A stretch of 64,000 nt of DNA from Leisingera aquimarina DSM 24565 (GCF_000473165.1 NZ_KI421504.1:3981070-4045069); one strand, 5' to 3'; positions 17,780 to 27,439 are shown, counted from the stretch's first letter. Program-made: numbers and translations. Notes: generated by a model not told the origin, from the sequence alone.

Positions 17780-18775
17780 TCAGCGGACGGCCTGCCAAAG
17801 TCGCAGGGCCTGAACCGTTTCAGCAACGTCATGCACCCGCAGGAATTGCACGCCTTGCCCCAGGGCCGCAAGCCCTACGGCAATTGAGCCCGGCGCACGG
17901 GCATCAGCGCGCGGCTCCTTGCCGATTTTGCCTATGAACCCCTTGCGGGACACGCCCAGCAAGATAGGGCAGCCAAGCCCGTGGAACAGGCTGAGATTGC
18001 GCAAAAGCGTCAGATTATGCACCTGCGTCTTGCCAAAGCCGATGCCGGGATCAATGACGATCTGTTCGCGGACCACCCCGATGGCTTCCAACCGGTCGAT
18101 CTGATCGCTCAGGAAATCATAGACGTCCAGCAGCACATTGGCGTAATGCGGAGCCTCTTGCATGGTGGCCGGATCGCCCTGCGCATGCATGATGCAGACC
18201 GGCACGCTGGCCTGGGCCGCCAACGGCGCCAGCGCCGGATCGAAAGTGAACCCGGAGACATCATTCAACAGGTTCGCCCCCGCCTCCAGCGCTTCCATGC
18301 CCACGGTGGCCTTGCGGGTATCGATGGAGACCGGCACCGGGCTGGCCGCCCGGATTGCTGCGATTACCGGCGCGGTGCGGTCTATTTCCTCGGCTTCGGA
18401 AACCTCTTCGGCGCCCGGCCGGGTGGATTCGCCGCCTACGTCGATGATCGCGGCGCCCTCTTCCACCATCCGCAGGGCTGCCGCCTTGCCGGTTTCGACA
18501 CCGGAATGCCGGCCGCCGTCCGAAAAACTGTCCGGAGTCGCATTGAGAATGCCCATGATCTGCGGCTGGGTCATATCCAGCCCGGCGATCGACGCACGCC
18601 GCGCGCTTAAGCGGCGGCGTTCCTTTTCAGGCACCAGCCCTGCCGGCGCGATCCGAGGCGGTGCGTCGCGGCTCAGGATTTCAACCTCGGTAAACCACAG
18701 GGCACTGCCTGCCAGCAGGACCGCACCTTCGGGGCGCGCCTCGCCATGCTGAACCAATGGCCGGTAATATATCAC
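17780..18775 (-). CDS. folP: Dihydropteroate synthase
   Basis: This enzyme condenses 6-hydroxymethyl-dihydropterin pyrophosphate with p-aminobenzoate in folate synthesis and is the sulfonamide target. The TIM-barrel core begins near residue 70 with [40 protein letters not shown] and the C-terminal [11 protein letters not shown] are all present. An N-terminal extension of about 65 residues precedes the core, as in several Rhodobacteraceae. The ATG overlaps the folB stop by 4 bp, showing translational coupling. Confidence 0.96.
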   Translation of the reverse strand: MIYYRPLVQHGEARPEGAVLLAGSALWFTEVEILSRDAPPRIAPAGLVPEKERRRLSARRASIAGLDMTQPQIMGILNATPDSFSDGGRHSGVETGKAAALRMVEEGAAIIDVGGESTRPGAEEVSEAEEIDRTAPVIAAIRAASPVPVSIDTRKATVGMEALEAGANLLNDVSGFTFDPALAPLAAQASVPVCIMHAQGDPATMQEAPHYANVLLDVYDFLSDQIDRLEAIGVVREQIVIDPGIGFGKTQVHNLTLLRNLSLFHGLGCPILLGVSRKGFIGKIGKEPRADARAPGSIAVGLAALGQGVQFLRVHDVAETVQALRLWQAVR

Positions 18776-19692
18776 AGTAGTGTTTGCTCCACGCTGACGG
18801 CCCGTAAGGGGACACCGGGATTATCAGGCAAATCCCCGCCAAGCACAATCATTTCGCCCGCTTCAAAAGTCGCCGCAAACCAGGCCGCCAGCGCAACCGA
18901 GTTCGACGGTGGCGCCGAAGGGCCTTCCACCGCATCCAGCACGATCTTGGAAGGCGCCCAGACGCAAATCTGGCCGTTCTTCATCGCCCAGTCCAGCTCT
19001 GTCCGGGTCGAGACCACCACGCAACGGTCATCCTTGGCCGCAAGGCGCCAGGCATTCTGTTCGATTGCCAGCAGATCGATCCGGCGCTGGGTCCATTTGT
19101 GGCCGGTGGCGGGAACTTCCAGCAGGTGGGCGCCAACGCACAGGATCAGCGGCCGCTGGCGGCATTCCATCTGGTCGATCCAGGCGGTCAGGTTACCGCT
19201 GTCGATCGCGTCGTTCGAGAGATACATCAGCCGCGGATGCGGGCGCTCTTCCTCATCCACCGGATGGGTGATCTGGTCCTTGGAACGCACCACCTCGACG
19301 CCCAGCGCGCCAGGGCCGCGGTCCAGCTTCTCGATCCGCACAAAGGCGCGCACCGCCTGATGCTCCAGCAGGATCCGCTCGGCCACACGCTCGGCCAGGG
19401 TTTCCAGCAGGTTCAGCCGTTCGGCTGCCAGCTCATGCGCGATCGCCTCAGACACTTTGTCATAAGACAGGATCCGGTCGACATCGTCATCCAGATCCTT
19501 CGGCAGCGGCGAGATTTCCACCACCACATTGAAACAGATCCGCTGGGTGGTGCCGCGCTCTGCCTGAAACGCGCCGATCTCTACCTCGACCGTGTGGTCC
19601 CGCAGGGAAATACGGTCCAGCGGCCCCGGCGCGGCAGTGGCCACAGAACGCTCGGACGGGTGCGCAAAGGCAAGGCGGATTTCAGAGGGCAT
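18772..19692 (-). CDS. folB: Dihydroneopterin aldolase fused to an amino-acid-kinase-like domain
   Basis: Residues about 25-145 match FolB (ISLRDHTVEVEIGAF, LSYDKVSEAI, LLETLAERVAERIL), which cleaves dihydroneopterin in the folate pathway. FolB alone is about 120 residues, but this protein has 306. The extra 160 residues contain LILCVGAHLLEV and VWAPSKIVLDA followed by SNSVALAAWFA, a pattern that reminds me of the W-P-x-x-TSDSIAAWLA region of amino-acid-kinase-fold proteins. That reading is inference. The gene overlaps folP by 4 bp and leads the folB-folP-glmM run. Confidence 0.85.
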   Translation of the reverse strand: MPSEIRLAFAHPSERSVATAAPGPLDRISLRDHTVEVEIGAFQAERGTTQRICFNVVVEISPLPKDLDDDVDRILSYDKVSEAIAHELAAERLNLLETLAERVAERILLEHQAVRAFVRIEKLDRGPGALGVEVVRSKDQITHPVDEEERPHPRLMYLSNDAIDSGNLTAWIDQMECRQRPLILCVGAHLLEVPATGHKWTQRRIDLLAIEQNAWRLAAKDDRCVVVSTRTELDWAMKNGQICVWAPSKIVLDAVEGPSAPPSNSVALAAWFAATFEAGEMIVLGGDLPDNPGVPLRAVSVEQTLL

Positions 19693-19774
19693 GGGAAAAC
19701 GGGCCTTTGGCTGGCAGTGTCAGGTGATGGGACCCAACAATAGTATTTCAGCGCCGTCATAACAGGCCCGCAAA

Positions 19775-19811
19775 CGCCACGCCAGTGGCCGAAAGCGGCA
19801 CTGGTGTGGCG
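19775..19811 (-). terminator. Terminator of the SleB-type hydrolase gene
   Basis: On the minus strand CGCCACACCAGTG pairs with CACTGGCGTGGCG with G-U pairs, around a GC-rich loop, and TTTGCG follows. It starts 12 bp after the gene's stop codon. Confidence 0.7.
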
Positions 19812-19822
19812 CCTTCAGGCGG

Positions 19823-20476
19823 TCAGTTGCTCAGCGCCGTCCGGTAACGTTCGTCCCGGTAGAACAGGTGAACACCAATGCGCGTTGTGTTTGTGAAGGT
19901 GCGGCTCCAGCGCGGCCTGACCGCGGTGGTATGATAGTAGGTCGCGCCTCCAGTCAGCTCTGACTTCAGCCCGTCCAGCGCGGCACGCGCCACTTTGGCC
20001 ACGCGCTGATACGCCTTCTTTTCATTGATCACTTCCTTGTGGCCATCGCAGGTGTAGGTGAACTGGCACTGGTATTTGCGCCCGGTTCCCTGCTTGATCA
20101 CACCGCAAAGCGAATTCGGGAATTGCGCGCTCTTGACCCGGTTCAGGATCACTTCGGCCACTGCGAACTGTCCTTTGACAGTTTCGCCGCGGGCCTCGAA
20201 ATACAGCGCTTCGGCCAGACAAGCGAATTGCTCACCGCCGGCAGCTTTTGGCTGTGCATCCAACCAGGCCTTGCTGTATTCGATCTGCGGTCGTGCTTTA
20301 CGGCTCTTGAACGCGTTGTTGCGGATTCCGAAAAACCCGCTGAACTTCCGCGCCGGCACTGCACTCAAACTGGCTTGTTCACGCTCGATCAGCGTACCCA
20401 GACCGGTTTCGGCAGCAACACTCTTACCCATCGTGATGGTGGCAGCCATCACGGCAATCATAGTCAACAATTTCAT
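19823..20476 (-). CDS. Cell wall hydrolase, SleB (Hydrolase_2) family
   Basis: This 217-residue secreted protein has a signal peptide of about 22 residues (cleavage near SVAAE). The SleB/Hydrolase_2 core runs from about 83 to 205: CLAEALYFEARGE carries the conserved catalytic glutamate, followed by VILNRVKS, CGVIKQG and ATYYHTTAVRPRW. The family includes spore-cortex lytic enzymes, and in non-sporulating proteobacteria is thought to act on peptidoglycan. It has its own upstream gap of 170 bp and a terminator. Confidence 0.9.
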   Translation of the reverse strand: MKLLTMIAVMAATITMGKSVAAETGLGTLIEREQASLSAVPARKFSGFFGIRNNAFKSRKARPQIEYSKAWLDAQPKAAGGEQFACLAEALYFEARGETVKGQFAVAEVILNRVKSAQFPNSLCGVIKQGTGRKYQCQFTYTCDGHKEVINEKKAYQRVAKVARAALDGLKSELTGGATYYHTTAVRPRWSRTFTNTTRIGVHLFYRDERYRTALSN

Positions 20477-20647
20477 TCAGGGTTCCCCCGTCCTAGCAGC
20501 TTGTGCCCGGTTCCCCCAGCACATGCGGTCGCATCCCTTAAGGGAAAAGACCCGAAACGTCCAGCGTTCGGGCAACAACCGCAGCCTTGGGGAACACACT
20601 CACACCGCCGGTCTCACACCGGCGGCTGCTGAATGGCCCAGATTTTC

Positions 20648-23224
20648 TTAATATTTTGTGTATGTTGGCGCCGTCTGCCCGGTCTTTCCGGAAATTGCCA
20701 GCTGGGCTGCGGCCAAACGCGCAACCGGCACCCGGAAGGGAGAACACGAAACGTAATCAAAGCCCGCATCACGGCAAAAGGCAATCGATTCGGGGTTGCC
20801 GCCGTGCTCGCCGCAGATTGACAGGGTGATCTCCCCGTTTTCCGCCCGGCCGCGCTGCACACCCAGTTTCAGAAGCTCCCCCACCCCGTCAGTGTCCAGC
20901 ACATGGAACGGATCCTCGGGAAAGACCCCCTGGTTCACATAGTCCGACATGAACCGCCCGGCATCGTCGCGCGACAGCCCATAGGTCATCTGGGTCAGGT
21001 CATTGGTGCCAAAGCTGAGGAACGCAGTATGCGGTGAAATCTCGCCCGCCCTGAGCGCCGCGCGCGGTGTTTCCACCATGACACCAAGACGGTAGGTGAA
21101 GTCCTCGCCGCGCTCCGCTTTGACTGCCGCGGCCACCGCATCGATGCGGGCCTTGACCAGTTCCACTTCGCGCTTGGCCGAGACCAGCGGGATCATGATT
21201 TCAGGCACCACAGGCTCGCCTTCTTCCGAGGCCTCCAATGTGGCTTCAAAGATCGCGCGCGCCTGCATGTCATAGATTTCCGGAACCGTGACCCCCAGCC
21301 GCACACCGCGCAGGCCCAGCATGGGGTTGTATTCGCCCATTTCCTCAACCCGGCGGGTGACATCGCTGACCGGGATGCCCAGTGCCTCGGACAGTTCCCG
21401 CTGGCCGGTCCTGGTGGCAGGCAGGAATTCATGCAGCGGCGGGTCGAATAGGCGGATGCAGACCGGCATCCCCTCCATGATCCGGAACAGTTCGCGGAAA
21501 TCGTCGCGCTGCATCGGCAGCAGCCGCTCCAGCACCGCTTCGCGGCCCGACGGCGTCTCTGCAAAGATCATCTCCCGCATCACCGTCAGGCGGCCGGGTT
21601 CAAAAAACATGTGCTCCGTCCGGCAGAGGCCAATGCCCTGCGCATTGAATCTTCTTGCCGTTTCAGCATCTTCCGGCGTATCGGCATTGGCGCGGATGCC
21701 AATGTCGCGGGCATCGTCCGCCCAGGTCAGCAAGGTTTGCAGCGCCCCGTCCTGAGCCGCCTCCAGCATCGCCGGCTGGCCCGCCAGCACATGACCGCTG
21801 CTGCCGTCGATAGTGATGATGTCGCCGGCCCGGAACACCCGGCCATCGGCAGCCTCAAGCATTTTGCGCTTGCTGTGGAACTTCATGTTCGAAGCACCGA
21901 CTATACACGGCAGCCCCAGCCCGCGGCCGATCACCGCCGCATGGCTGGTCATGCCGCCCTTTTCGGTCAGCACACCGGCAGCGGCATGCATCCCGCGCAC
22001 GTCTTCGGGCGACGTTTCCCGGCGCACCAGAATACAGGGCTCCCCGCGGGACGCGCTTGCCTGCGCGCCGGCCGCAGTAAAGACCAGCTTGCCGGTCGCC
22101 GCGCCTGGGCTGGCGGCAATGCCGCGGCCGATCACGTCGCGTTCCGCATCCGGCGCCACTTGGCGGTGCAGCATCTCGTTCAGGATATGCGCATCCACCC
22201 GCATCAGCGCCTCTTCCTGCGGGATGATGCCGTCTTCGGCCAGCGCCACAGCGATCCGCACCGCAGCCTGCGCCGAACGCGCCACCCGCACCCCGTCCAG
22301 GATATGCACGCGGCCGCTTTCCACGACAAATTCCAGCTGCATTTCCTCACGCAGCTTCTTACGCATCAGCGCCGCGTGGGATTGCAGGTTCTCAAAGGCC
22401 TCCGGCGCCAGCTCCTCCAGCGACAGCCCGCGCGTGTCCTTGGCCAGATACAGCGCCTTGGCACCCGCCCCCAGCGCATCGCGCCCCTGGCTCTGACTCA
22501 GATAACGGCCGGTCAGCTGCGGGCAGCCGGTGGTTGAATTCACCAGCTGCAGCACGCCTGAGCCGCATTCGCCCTGGCCGACGCCGGGGATCATTTCCTG
22601 CACGACCAGCCCCAGCCCCGCATCTGCAGGCGCGCCTTTGGCCTGACGCAGAATCCGCGCCGAGGTGCCTTCCCAGGCCCGCGCCATCGACCGCAGCACC
22701 GCCGCCAGCTGTTCGCCCGGATCCTGCGGGAAAGGTTCATCCGTTTCCGCCTCATACGCATGCAGGATCTCGCTCAGCGCATCCGGGCCGCCGTCTTCAA
22801 CGTCGTCGAACACATCCGGATCCAGCCGCGCCACATGCACCGCGTAGGATTGCACGAACCGCAGATACAGCGCCGCCGCGGCCTGTCGCCCCAGGCTGTC
22901 GCACAGGTCCACATAGCGCGCGTCGTTCATGCCGATATTCAGGATCGCGCCCGGCCCCCCCCAGTCGGGGTCTTCCGAGGATGGGCGCACGCACAGCAGT
23001 GCCTCCGGGTCGAATTCGCTCAGCACCGCTGTCAGGTCCGGTATTTGGCCTTCGGCAATAGAATGCACCGCGTCAAAAGACAGCGCCACCGTGCGCGGCA
23101 CAGGCAGGTCCAGCCGTTCCAGCCGTTGCAGGCACTTCGCCCGCCCGCCATGGGTGGCGGTGGCAATCGGTGCGGTCGCGGTGATGAGGGAAGCCGGCGG
23201 GATCTGTTCAAAATCTTTCTGCAC
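20648..23224 (-). CDS. ppdK: Pyruvate, phosphate dikinase-like enzyme
   Basis: This protein is predicted to interconvert pyruvate and phosphoenolpyruvate. The start is put at GTG 23224, with AAGGAG ten bases upstream, giving 858 residues; an open frame continues to 23443 but overlaps the glyS 3' flank. The swivelling phospho-His domain has GGMTSHAAVIGRG with His428, and the PEP-binding barrel has GIGLCRTEHMFF and the catalytic Cys804 in CGEHGGNP. The N-terminal nucleotide-binding third is divergent: it lacks the usual GGKGANLAEM start and keeps only the RPSSEDPDWGGPGAILNIGMND-type loop. It could be a PPDK with altered donor use. Confidence 0.85.
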   Translation of the reverse strand: MQKDFEQIPPASLITATAPIATATHGGRAKCLQRLERLDLPVPRTVALSFDAVHSIAEGQIPDLTAVLSEFDPEALLCVRPSSEDPDWGGPGAILNIGMNDARYVDLCDSLGRQAAAALYLRFVQSYAVHVARLDPDVFDDVEDGGPDALSEILHAYEAETDEPFPQDPGEQLAAVLRSMARAWEGTSARILRQAKGAPADAGLGLVVQEMIPGVGQGECGSGVLQLVNSTTGCPQLTGRYLSQSQGRDALGAGAKALYLAKDTRGLSLEELAPEAFENLQSHAALMRKKLREEMQLEFVVESGRVHILDGVRVARSAQAAVRIAVALAEDGIIPQEEALMRVDAHILNEMLHRQVAPDAERDVIGRGIAASPGAATGKLVFTAAGAQASASRGEPCILVRRETSPEDVRGMHAAAGVLTEKGGMTSHAAVIGRGLGLPCIVGASNMKFHSKRKMLEAADGRVFRAGDIITIDGSSGHVLAGQPAMLEAAQDGALQTLLTWADDARDIGIRANADTPEDAETARRFNAQGIGLCRTEHMFFEPGRLTVMREMIFAETPSGREAVLERLLPMQRDDFRELFRIMEGMPVCIRLFDPPLHEFLPATRTGQRELSEALGIPVSDVTRRVEEMGEYNPMLGLRGVRLGVTVPEIYDMQARAIFEATLEASEEGEPVVPEIMIPLVSAKREVELVKARIDAVAAAVKAERGEDFTYRLGVMVETPRAALRAGEISPHTAFLSFGTNDLTQMTYGLSRDDAGRFMSDYVNQGVFPEDPFHVLDTDGVGELLKLGVQRGRAENGEITLSICGEHGGNPESIAFCRDAGFDYVSCSPFRVPVARLAAAQLAISGKTGQTAPTYTKY

Positions 23225-23325
23225 TGCAGCACGTCTCCTTTGAAAGTCACCATAAGGGGAAGACGCGATGGCGCAAGGGTCTTGTAACTGGGCAGTGACG
23301 GCTGAAGGCTTCGAAGCAAAGAAAA

Positions 23326-23353
23326 ACCGGCCTTCCCTTGCGGAAAGGCCGGT
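23326..23353 (-). terminator. Rho-independent terminator of the glyQ-glyS operon
   Basis: On the minus strand ACCGGCCTT pairs with AAGGCCGGT around a 10-nt loop and is followed by TTTTTC, starting 51 bp past the glyS stop. A copy of the AAATACCTCCGCCGGAGGC motif lies between them at 23354-23372. Confidence 0.9.
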
Positions 23354-23372
23354 GCCTCCGGCGGAGGTATTT
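23354..23372 (-). repeat. AAATAC(Y)2CCGCCGGAGGC motif, copy 2
   Basis: This is the second of three copies in the window (others 3308-3326 and 37643-37661). Here it lies in the glyS 3' flank between the stop codon and the terminator stem. Confidence 0.5.
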
Positions 23373-23403
23373 GGAACCAGAAAGAAGCGGCTGGTGTGTC
23401 CGT

Positions 23404-25644
23404 TCAGCCTTCGATCTTGGTGAGATCCGCGACCTGCCCGCAAACCTGGCGGATCTGGCTCAGGAGATTCAGACGGTTGCGGCGCACCACTTCGCTGTCC
23501 GCATTCACTTGCACTGCATCAAAGAAAGCATCAATCGGCGCGCGCAGGGCGGCCATGCCCCGCATGGCAGCCGCGAAATCTTCGGCCTCTATGGCCGGAG
23601 AGATCGCCGCCCCGCCTGCCTCCAACGCATCGAACAGCGCGGTCTCGGTGGCGTCTTCGACAAACTTGCGGTCAGCGCCATAGGAGTATTCGACGCCGTC
23701 CTTTTCCTCGGCCTGGGACAGGATGTTGTTGGCGCGTTTGAAGCCCTGCAGCAGGTTGGTGCCATCCTCGGTCTTCAGGAAATCCTCCAACGCGCGGGCG
23801 CGTTTGGCGAGCAGCGTGAGGTCGTCATTGCCGTCCATCGCGATACAGGCGTCGATCACGTCATGGCGGATGCCCTGATCGCGCAGGAAGACCTTGAGGC
23901 GGTCGTGGAAGAAGGAGAGAAGGTTGGCGGAGATGTCCGGAACTTTTGTGTCTAGCCCCTCTATTGGAGATGGCAAATCTGTCCCCCCAAGAGCACTGGC
24001 TTGCACCTCCTTAAATGCCGCTCCAAACACCCCGTGTTTAGCAATTTTGGCGATCAGATCATTGAGCATTGCCTGACCCATCGATCCTTCAGAATGATTA
24101 ACATTCATCTCAGTCCGCAGCAGCTGGCTGTCAAAGAACCTGTCCAGCGGCATCCGCACCTCATTTTCCAGCGCCAGCCGGATCACCCCCAGCGCCGCGC
24201 GGCGGAGGGCAAACGGATCCTTCGACCCCGTCGGCTTTTCATCAATCGCCCAGAAGCCGGTCAGCGTGTCCAGCTTGTCCGCAAGCGCCACGGCAACAGA
24301 CACCGGCTCCGACGGCACATCGTCGCCCGGACCCAGCGGTGAGTAATGCGCTTCGCAGGCGTTGGCGACTTCCTGCGGCAGGCCAGCGGCTTCAGCGTAG
24401 TAGCGGCCCATCAGCCCCTGCAGCTCCGGGAATTCATAGACCATCTCGGAGCTAAGGTCGGCCTTGGCCACCCGTGCTGCCTGCTCTGCCAGATCCGCAT
24501 CGGCACCCACCACCGGCGCGATCTCGCGGGCCAGCGCGGCGATGCGGTCAATGCGTGCGGCCTGGGTGCCCAGCTTATTGTGGAAGGTCACGTTGCCGAG
24601 GTTCTCGACCCAGGCGCTCATGCCCGCCTCGGAGTTGGCCACGCGCAAGTCGTTTGTCCAGAAGAACTTGGCATCGGCCAGACGCGCCGACAGAACCTTT
24701 TGGTTACCCGCCAGGATAGTCGCGCCATTGTCCGCGGTCTCGCAGTTGGCAACGGTGATGAACTTCTCAATCCGGCCCGTCTTAGGATTCCTGACCGAGA
24801 AGAACTTCTGATGCTCCTTCATGGAGGTCTGCAAAACCTCCGGCGGCAGCTCCAGGAATTCTTCGTCAATGGCGCCCATCAATACCACCGGCCATTCGAC
24901 CAGGCCGGCGACCTCGGCCAGCAGGCCCTTGTCCTCGACCACGTCCAGACCGTTGGCAAAGGCCTGATTGGCGGCTTCCTGCCAGATCGCCTCAGCGCGT
25001 TCGCGGGGGTCCAGCACCACATGCGCGCGCTTCAGCTTGGCGGCGTAGTCGTCAAAGCCGGTGACGGTGATCTCTTCCGGCGCCATGAAGCGGTGGCCGC
25101 GGGTGGTGCTGCCCGATTTGATGCCGTCGATGTCCAGATCCACAACTGATGCCCCGGCCTCATCCGACAGGATGCAGAGGATCGAATGCAGCGGCCGCAC
25201 CCAGCGCAAGCTCCCTGCGCCCCAGCGCATCGACTTGGGCCAGGGGAAATTGCGGATACAGTCTTCCAGCACTTCGGCGATAATCTCTGCTGCCGCACGC
25301 CCCGGCTTTTCGATCAAGGCGAAATAGACCGCGCCTTTGGGGGTGTCGCGTTCCTCCAGCTGATCACGGGTCAGACCCGAACCGCGCAGGAAGCCTTCGA
25401 TGGCCTTGTCCGGGGCGCCGACCTTGGGGCCTTTGCGCTCTTCGCGGATGGTGGGGCTTTCTGCTAGCAGGCCATCCACCGCCAGCGTCAGGCGGCGCGG
25501 CGTCGACAGCGCTGCGGCACCGGCATAGGTCAGACCCGCCCCGACCAGGCCATCGGTTACGCGTTTCTTCAGATCCTCAGCCGCGCGTGCCTGCATGCGG
25601 GCCGGGATTTCTTCGGAAAAGAGTTCAATCAGCAGATCGGGCAT
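23404..25644 (-). CDS. glyS: Glycyl-tRNA synthetase beta subunit
   Basis: This is the large subunit of the bacterial alpha2beta2 glycyl-tRNA synthetase. It binds tRNA-Gly and works with GlyQ. The 746-residue protein begins with the typical MPDLLIELFSEEIPARMQ and contains the HD-like central region (AAGLPQEVANACEAHYSPLGPGDD) and a helical anticodon-binding C-terminus. Length is slightly above the usual 690 residues. It follows gltS after 9 bp. Confidence 0.97.
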   Translation of the reverse strand: MPDLLIELFSEEIPARMQARAAEDLKKRVTDGLVGAGLTYAGAAALSTPRRLTLAVDGLLAESPTIREERKGPKVGAPDKAIEGFLRGSGLTRDQLEERDTPKGAVYFALIEKPGRAAAEIIAEVLEDCIRNFPWPKSMRWGAGSLRWVRPLHSILCILSDEAGASVVDLDIDGIKSGSTTRGHRFMAPEEITVTGFDDYAAKLKRAHVVLDPRERAEAIWQEAANQAFANGLDVVEDKGLLAEVAGLVEWPVVLMGAIDEEFLELPPEVLQTSMKEHQKFFSVRNPKTGRIEKFITVANCETADNGATILAGNQKVLSARLADAKFFWTNDLRVANSEAGMSAWVENLGNVTFHNKLGTQAARIDRIAALAREIAPVVGADADLAEQAARVAKADLSSEMVYEFPELQGLMGRYYAEAAGLPQEVANACEAHYSPLGPGDDVPSEPVSVAVALADKLDTLTGFWAIDEKPTGSKDPFALRRAALGVIRLALENEVRMPLDRFFDSQLLRTEMNVNHSEGSMGQAMLNDLIAKIAKHGVFGAAFKEVQASALGGTDLPSPIEGLDTKVPDISANLLSFFHDRLKVFLRDQGIRHDVIDACIAMDGNDDLTLLAKRARALEDFLKTEDGTNLLQGFKRANNILSQAEEKDGVEYSYGADRKFVEDATETALFDALEAGGAAISPAIEAEDFAAAMRGMAALRAPIDAFFDAVQVNADSEVVRRNRLNLLSQIRQVCGQVADLTKIEG

Positions 25645-25653
25645 CGGGGGTCC

Positions 25654-26862
25654 TCAGAAATTCACAATCGCCTGAATGACGATGGCATTGGCGATATCAA
25701 CAAAGAAGGCGGATACAAGGGGGAGCACAACAAAGGCAATAGGCGACGGCCCGTAGCGTTTGGTCACAGCGGTCATATTGGCAATGGCAGTGGGGGTCGC
25801 GCCGAGCGCAAAGCCGCCGAACCCGGCGGCCAGCACCGCAGCCCGGTAGCCGCGGCCCAGCAGCGGGAACAGAACAAACAGCACAAAGGCCACCGTGAAC
25901 AGCGTCTGCGCCAGCATGATGACGGCAATGGCCAGTCCCAGCCCGGCGATGGTCCACAGCTGCAAGGCCATCAGAGACAGGGCTAGAAAGGCGCCTAATG
26001 AGAACTCCGAGATCAGAGCCAGCGCCGGGGTGCGGGCCACCGGGGCGGCACTGGGCGCAATCAGGCTGCGCAGGTTGGCCAGCAGAATGCCGGCGATCAG
26101 GCAGGGCACAAATAGCGGCAGCTTCACCCCCGCAGCATCAAGTCCGAGGTAAGCAGAATACCCCAGAATGATCGCCAGGTTCAGGTACAGCATCACCCGC
26201 ATCAGATCGAGGTGGCCAACGCTTGCCGTCTCAGTATCCTCATGCGCCAGCCCGACGGTCTGTTCTTCTTCCGGCCGTGCAGGCGTCAGCCCATGCCGGT
26301 TGATCAGGTGCCGGGCAACCGGCCCGCCCACGAGTGCTGCCAGCACCAGCCCAAGGGTGGCCACCGCCACGCCCAATTCGGCAGCACCATCCAGCCCTGC
26401 AGCGGCGACCACATCGGGCGCCCAGGCAATGGCTGTACCATGCCCGCCAATCAGCGCGGCCGAACCGAACAGGACACCTGCCTGAACCGGATAGCTGAAC
26501 ATCACGACTCCGGCCGCGCCGATCACGTTCTGGGCCAGAATGGCCAGCAGGGTCAGCACCAACAGGATAACGAGAGGCCTGCCGCCGGCCACCAGGTCGG
26601 GAAGCCGCGCATTAAGGCCGATGCCGGCGAAAAACAGCACCAGCAGGTAGTCGCGGCTCTGCATCTCGAACTCGATTTGCAGACCGGTCAGGCTGTAGAC
26701 CAGCAGCACTGCAACCGAGGCGGCCAGCCCGCCAGTCACCGGTTCCGGGATATTGAACCTGCGCAGCACAGCAACCTTGGCATTCAGGCGTGCGCCCAGC
26801 AGAAAGACCGCAAACCCCAGTGTTACCGAGATGAAATCAGGTATGGTGATATGCGTTTCCAT
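25654..26862 (-). CDS. gltS: Sodium/glutamate symporter
   Basis: This 402-residue membrane protein of the ESS family takes up glutamate with sodium. Hallmarks are the two re-entrant repeats: SAALIGGHGTAIAWAP (about residues 135-150) and GFGGFALGATPTAIANM (about 341-357), each with the glycine-rich turn of this family. About ten membrane helices are visible. It lies between a small anchored protein and glyS in the glyQ-glyS run, an unexpected place for a transporter, with 9 and 33 bp to its neighbours. Confidence 0.93.
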   Translation of the reverse strand: METHITIPDFISVTLGFAVFLLGARLNAKVAVLRRFNIPEPVTGGLAASVAVLLVYSLTGLQIEFEMQSRDYLLVLFFAGIGLNARLPDLVAGGRPLVILLVLTLLAILAQNVIGAAGVVMFSYPVQAGVLFGSAALIGGHGTAIAWAPDVVAAAGLDGAAELGVAVATLGLVLAALVGGPVARHLINRHGLTPARPEEEQTVGLAHEDTETASVGHLDLMRVMLYLNLAIILGYSAYLGLDAAGVKLPLFVPCLIAGILLANLRSLIAPSAAPVARTPALALISEFSLGAFLALSLMALQLWTIAGLGLAIAVIMLAQTLFTVAFVLFVLFPLLGRGYRAAVLAAGFGGFALGATPTAIANMTAVTKRYGPSPIAFVVLPLVSAFFVDIANAIVIQAIVNF

Positions 26863-26895
26863 GTCCCGCGCGGCCTGCGCCTCTCAATGTTCCGG

Positions 26896-27423
26896 TTATT
26901 CGCCCGGCTCGGGCCGGGCCGGGCATTCTTCGCCCACCACGGTGCCGTCGTAGGCTTTCTGGCCGCATTTGTTCAGCTCGTGCCAGACATAGCCGCGGCC
27001 CTCGTCGGTGACGGCAACAACCCGGTCGACACCGAATGAGATGTTCTTGACCGACAGGAAGGATTTGGCCGAGCCATCTGCCAGTTTGGCGCCGATAGCA
27101 GCGGCATCAAAGCACTCGAACCAACCCGGCGCGTTGCGCGGTTCCAGCTTGTCCGTCAAGGTGAACAGCTGCGCCAGCGCGTCCGGTTTTACCTTGGTCG
27201 TGAAACAGGCGCGGTAGCGGATCGGCGAGCTGCCGGCGTCAATCGCCTCAAAGTCCGAATAGGCCACGGGCTGCGCCTCACCGCCGTCCAGCGGCACCAG
27301 CATCACGTCGCGGCCCGGCTGCAGCTCGACGTTATCGTAGAACGCGTAGATCTGCAGGTAATACATCGCTCCGCCGGCGGCGAGCGCCGACAGGATCAGG
27401 ATCAAAGCAAGAACTTTCCCCAT
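26896..27423 (-). CDS. Small membrane-anchored protein, DUF6446-like
   Basis: This 175-residue protein has one N-terminal membrane helix (about 4-26) and a soluble periplasmic domain with cysteines at CFTTKVKPD, WFECFDAAA and NKCGQKAYDG. The C-terminus (YVWHELNKCGQ) looks conserved. I recall a Rhodobacteraceae-specific family (DUF6446) between glyQ and glyS, but the number is from memory. Function unknown. It lies 16 bp after glyQ and so is in the operon. Confidence 0.72.
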   Translation of the reverse strand: MGKVLALILILSALAAGGAMYYLQIYAFYDNVELQPGRDVMLVPLDGGEAQPVAYSDFEAIDAGSSPIRYRACFTTKVKPDALAQLFTLTDKLEPRNAPGWFECFDAAAIGAKLADGSAKSFLSVKNISFGVDRVVAVTDEGRGYVWHELNKCGQKAYDGTVVGEECPARPEPGE

Positions 27424-27439
27424 ACCGTGCTTTCCCCGC

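Noticed and set aside
23225-23443. N-terminal extension of the ppdK gene to 23443
   Set aside because: The extra 73 codons run into the terminator and glyS 3' end and have no similarity, while GTG 23224 has a good ribosome site.
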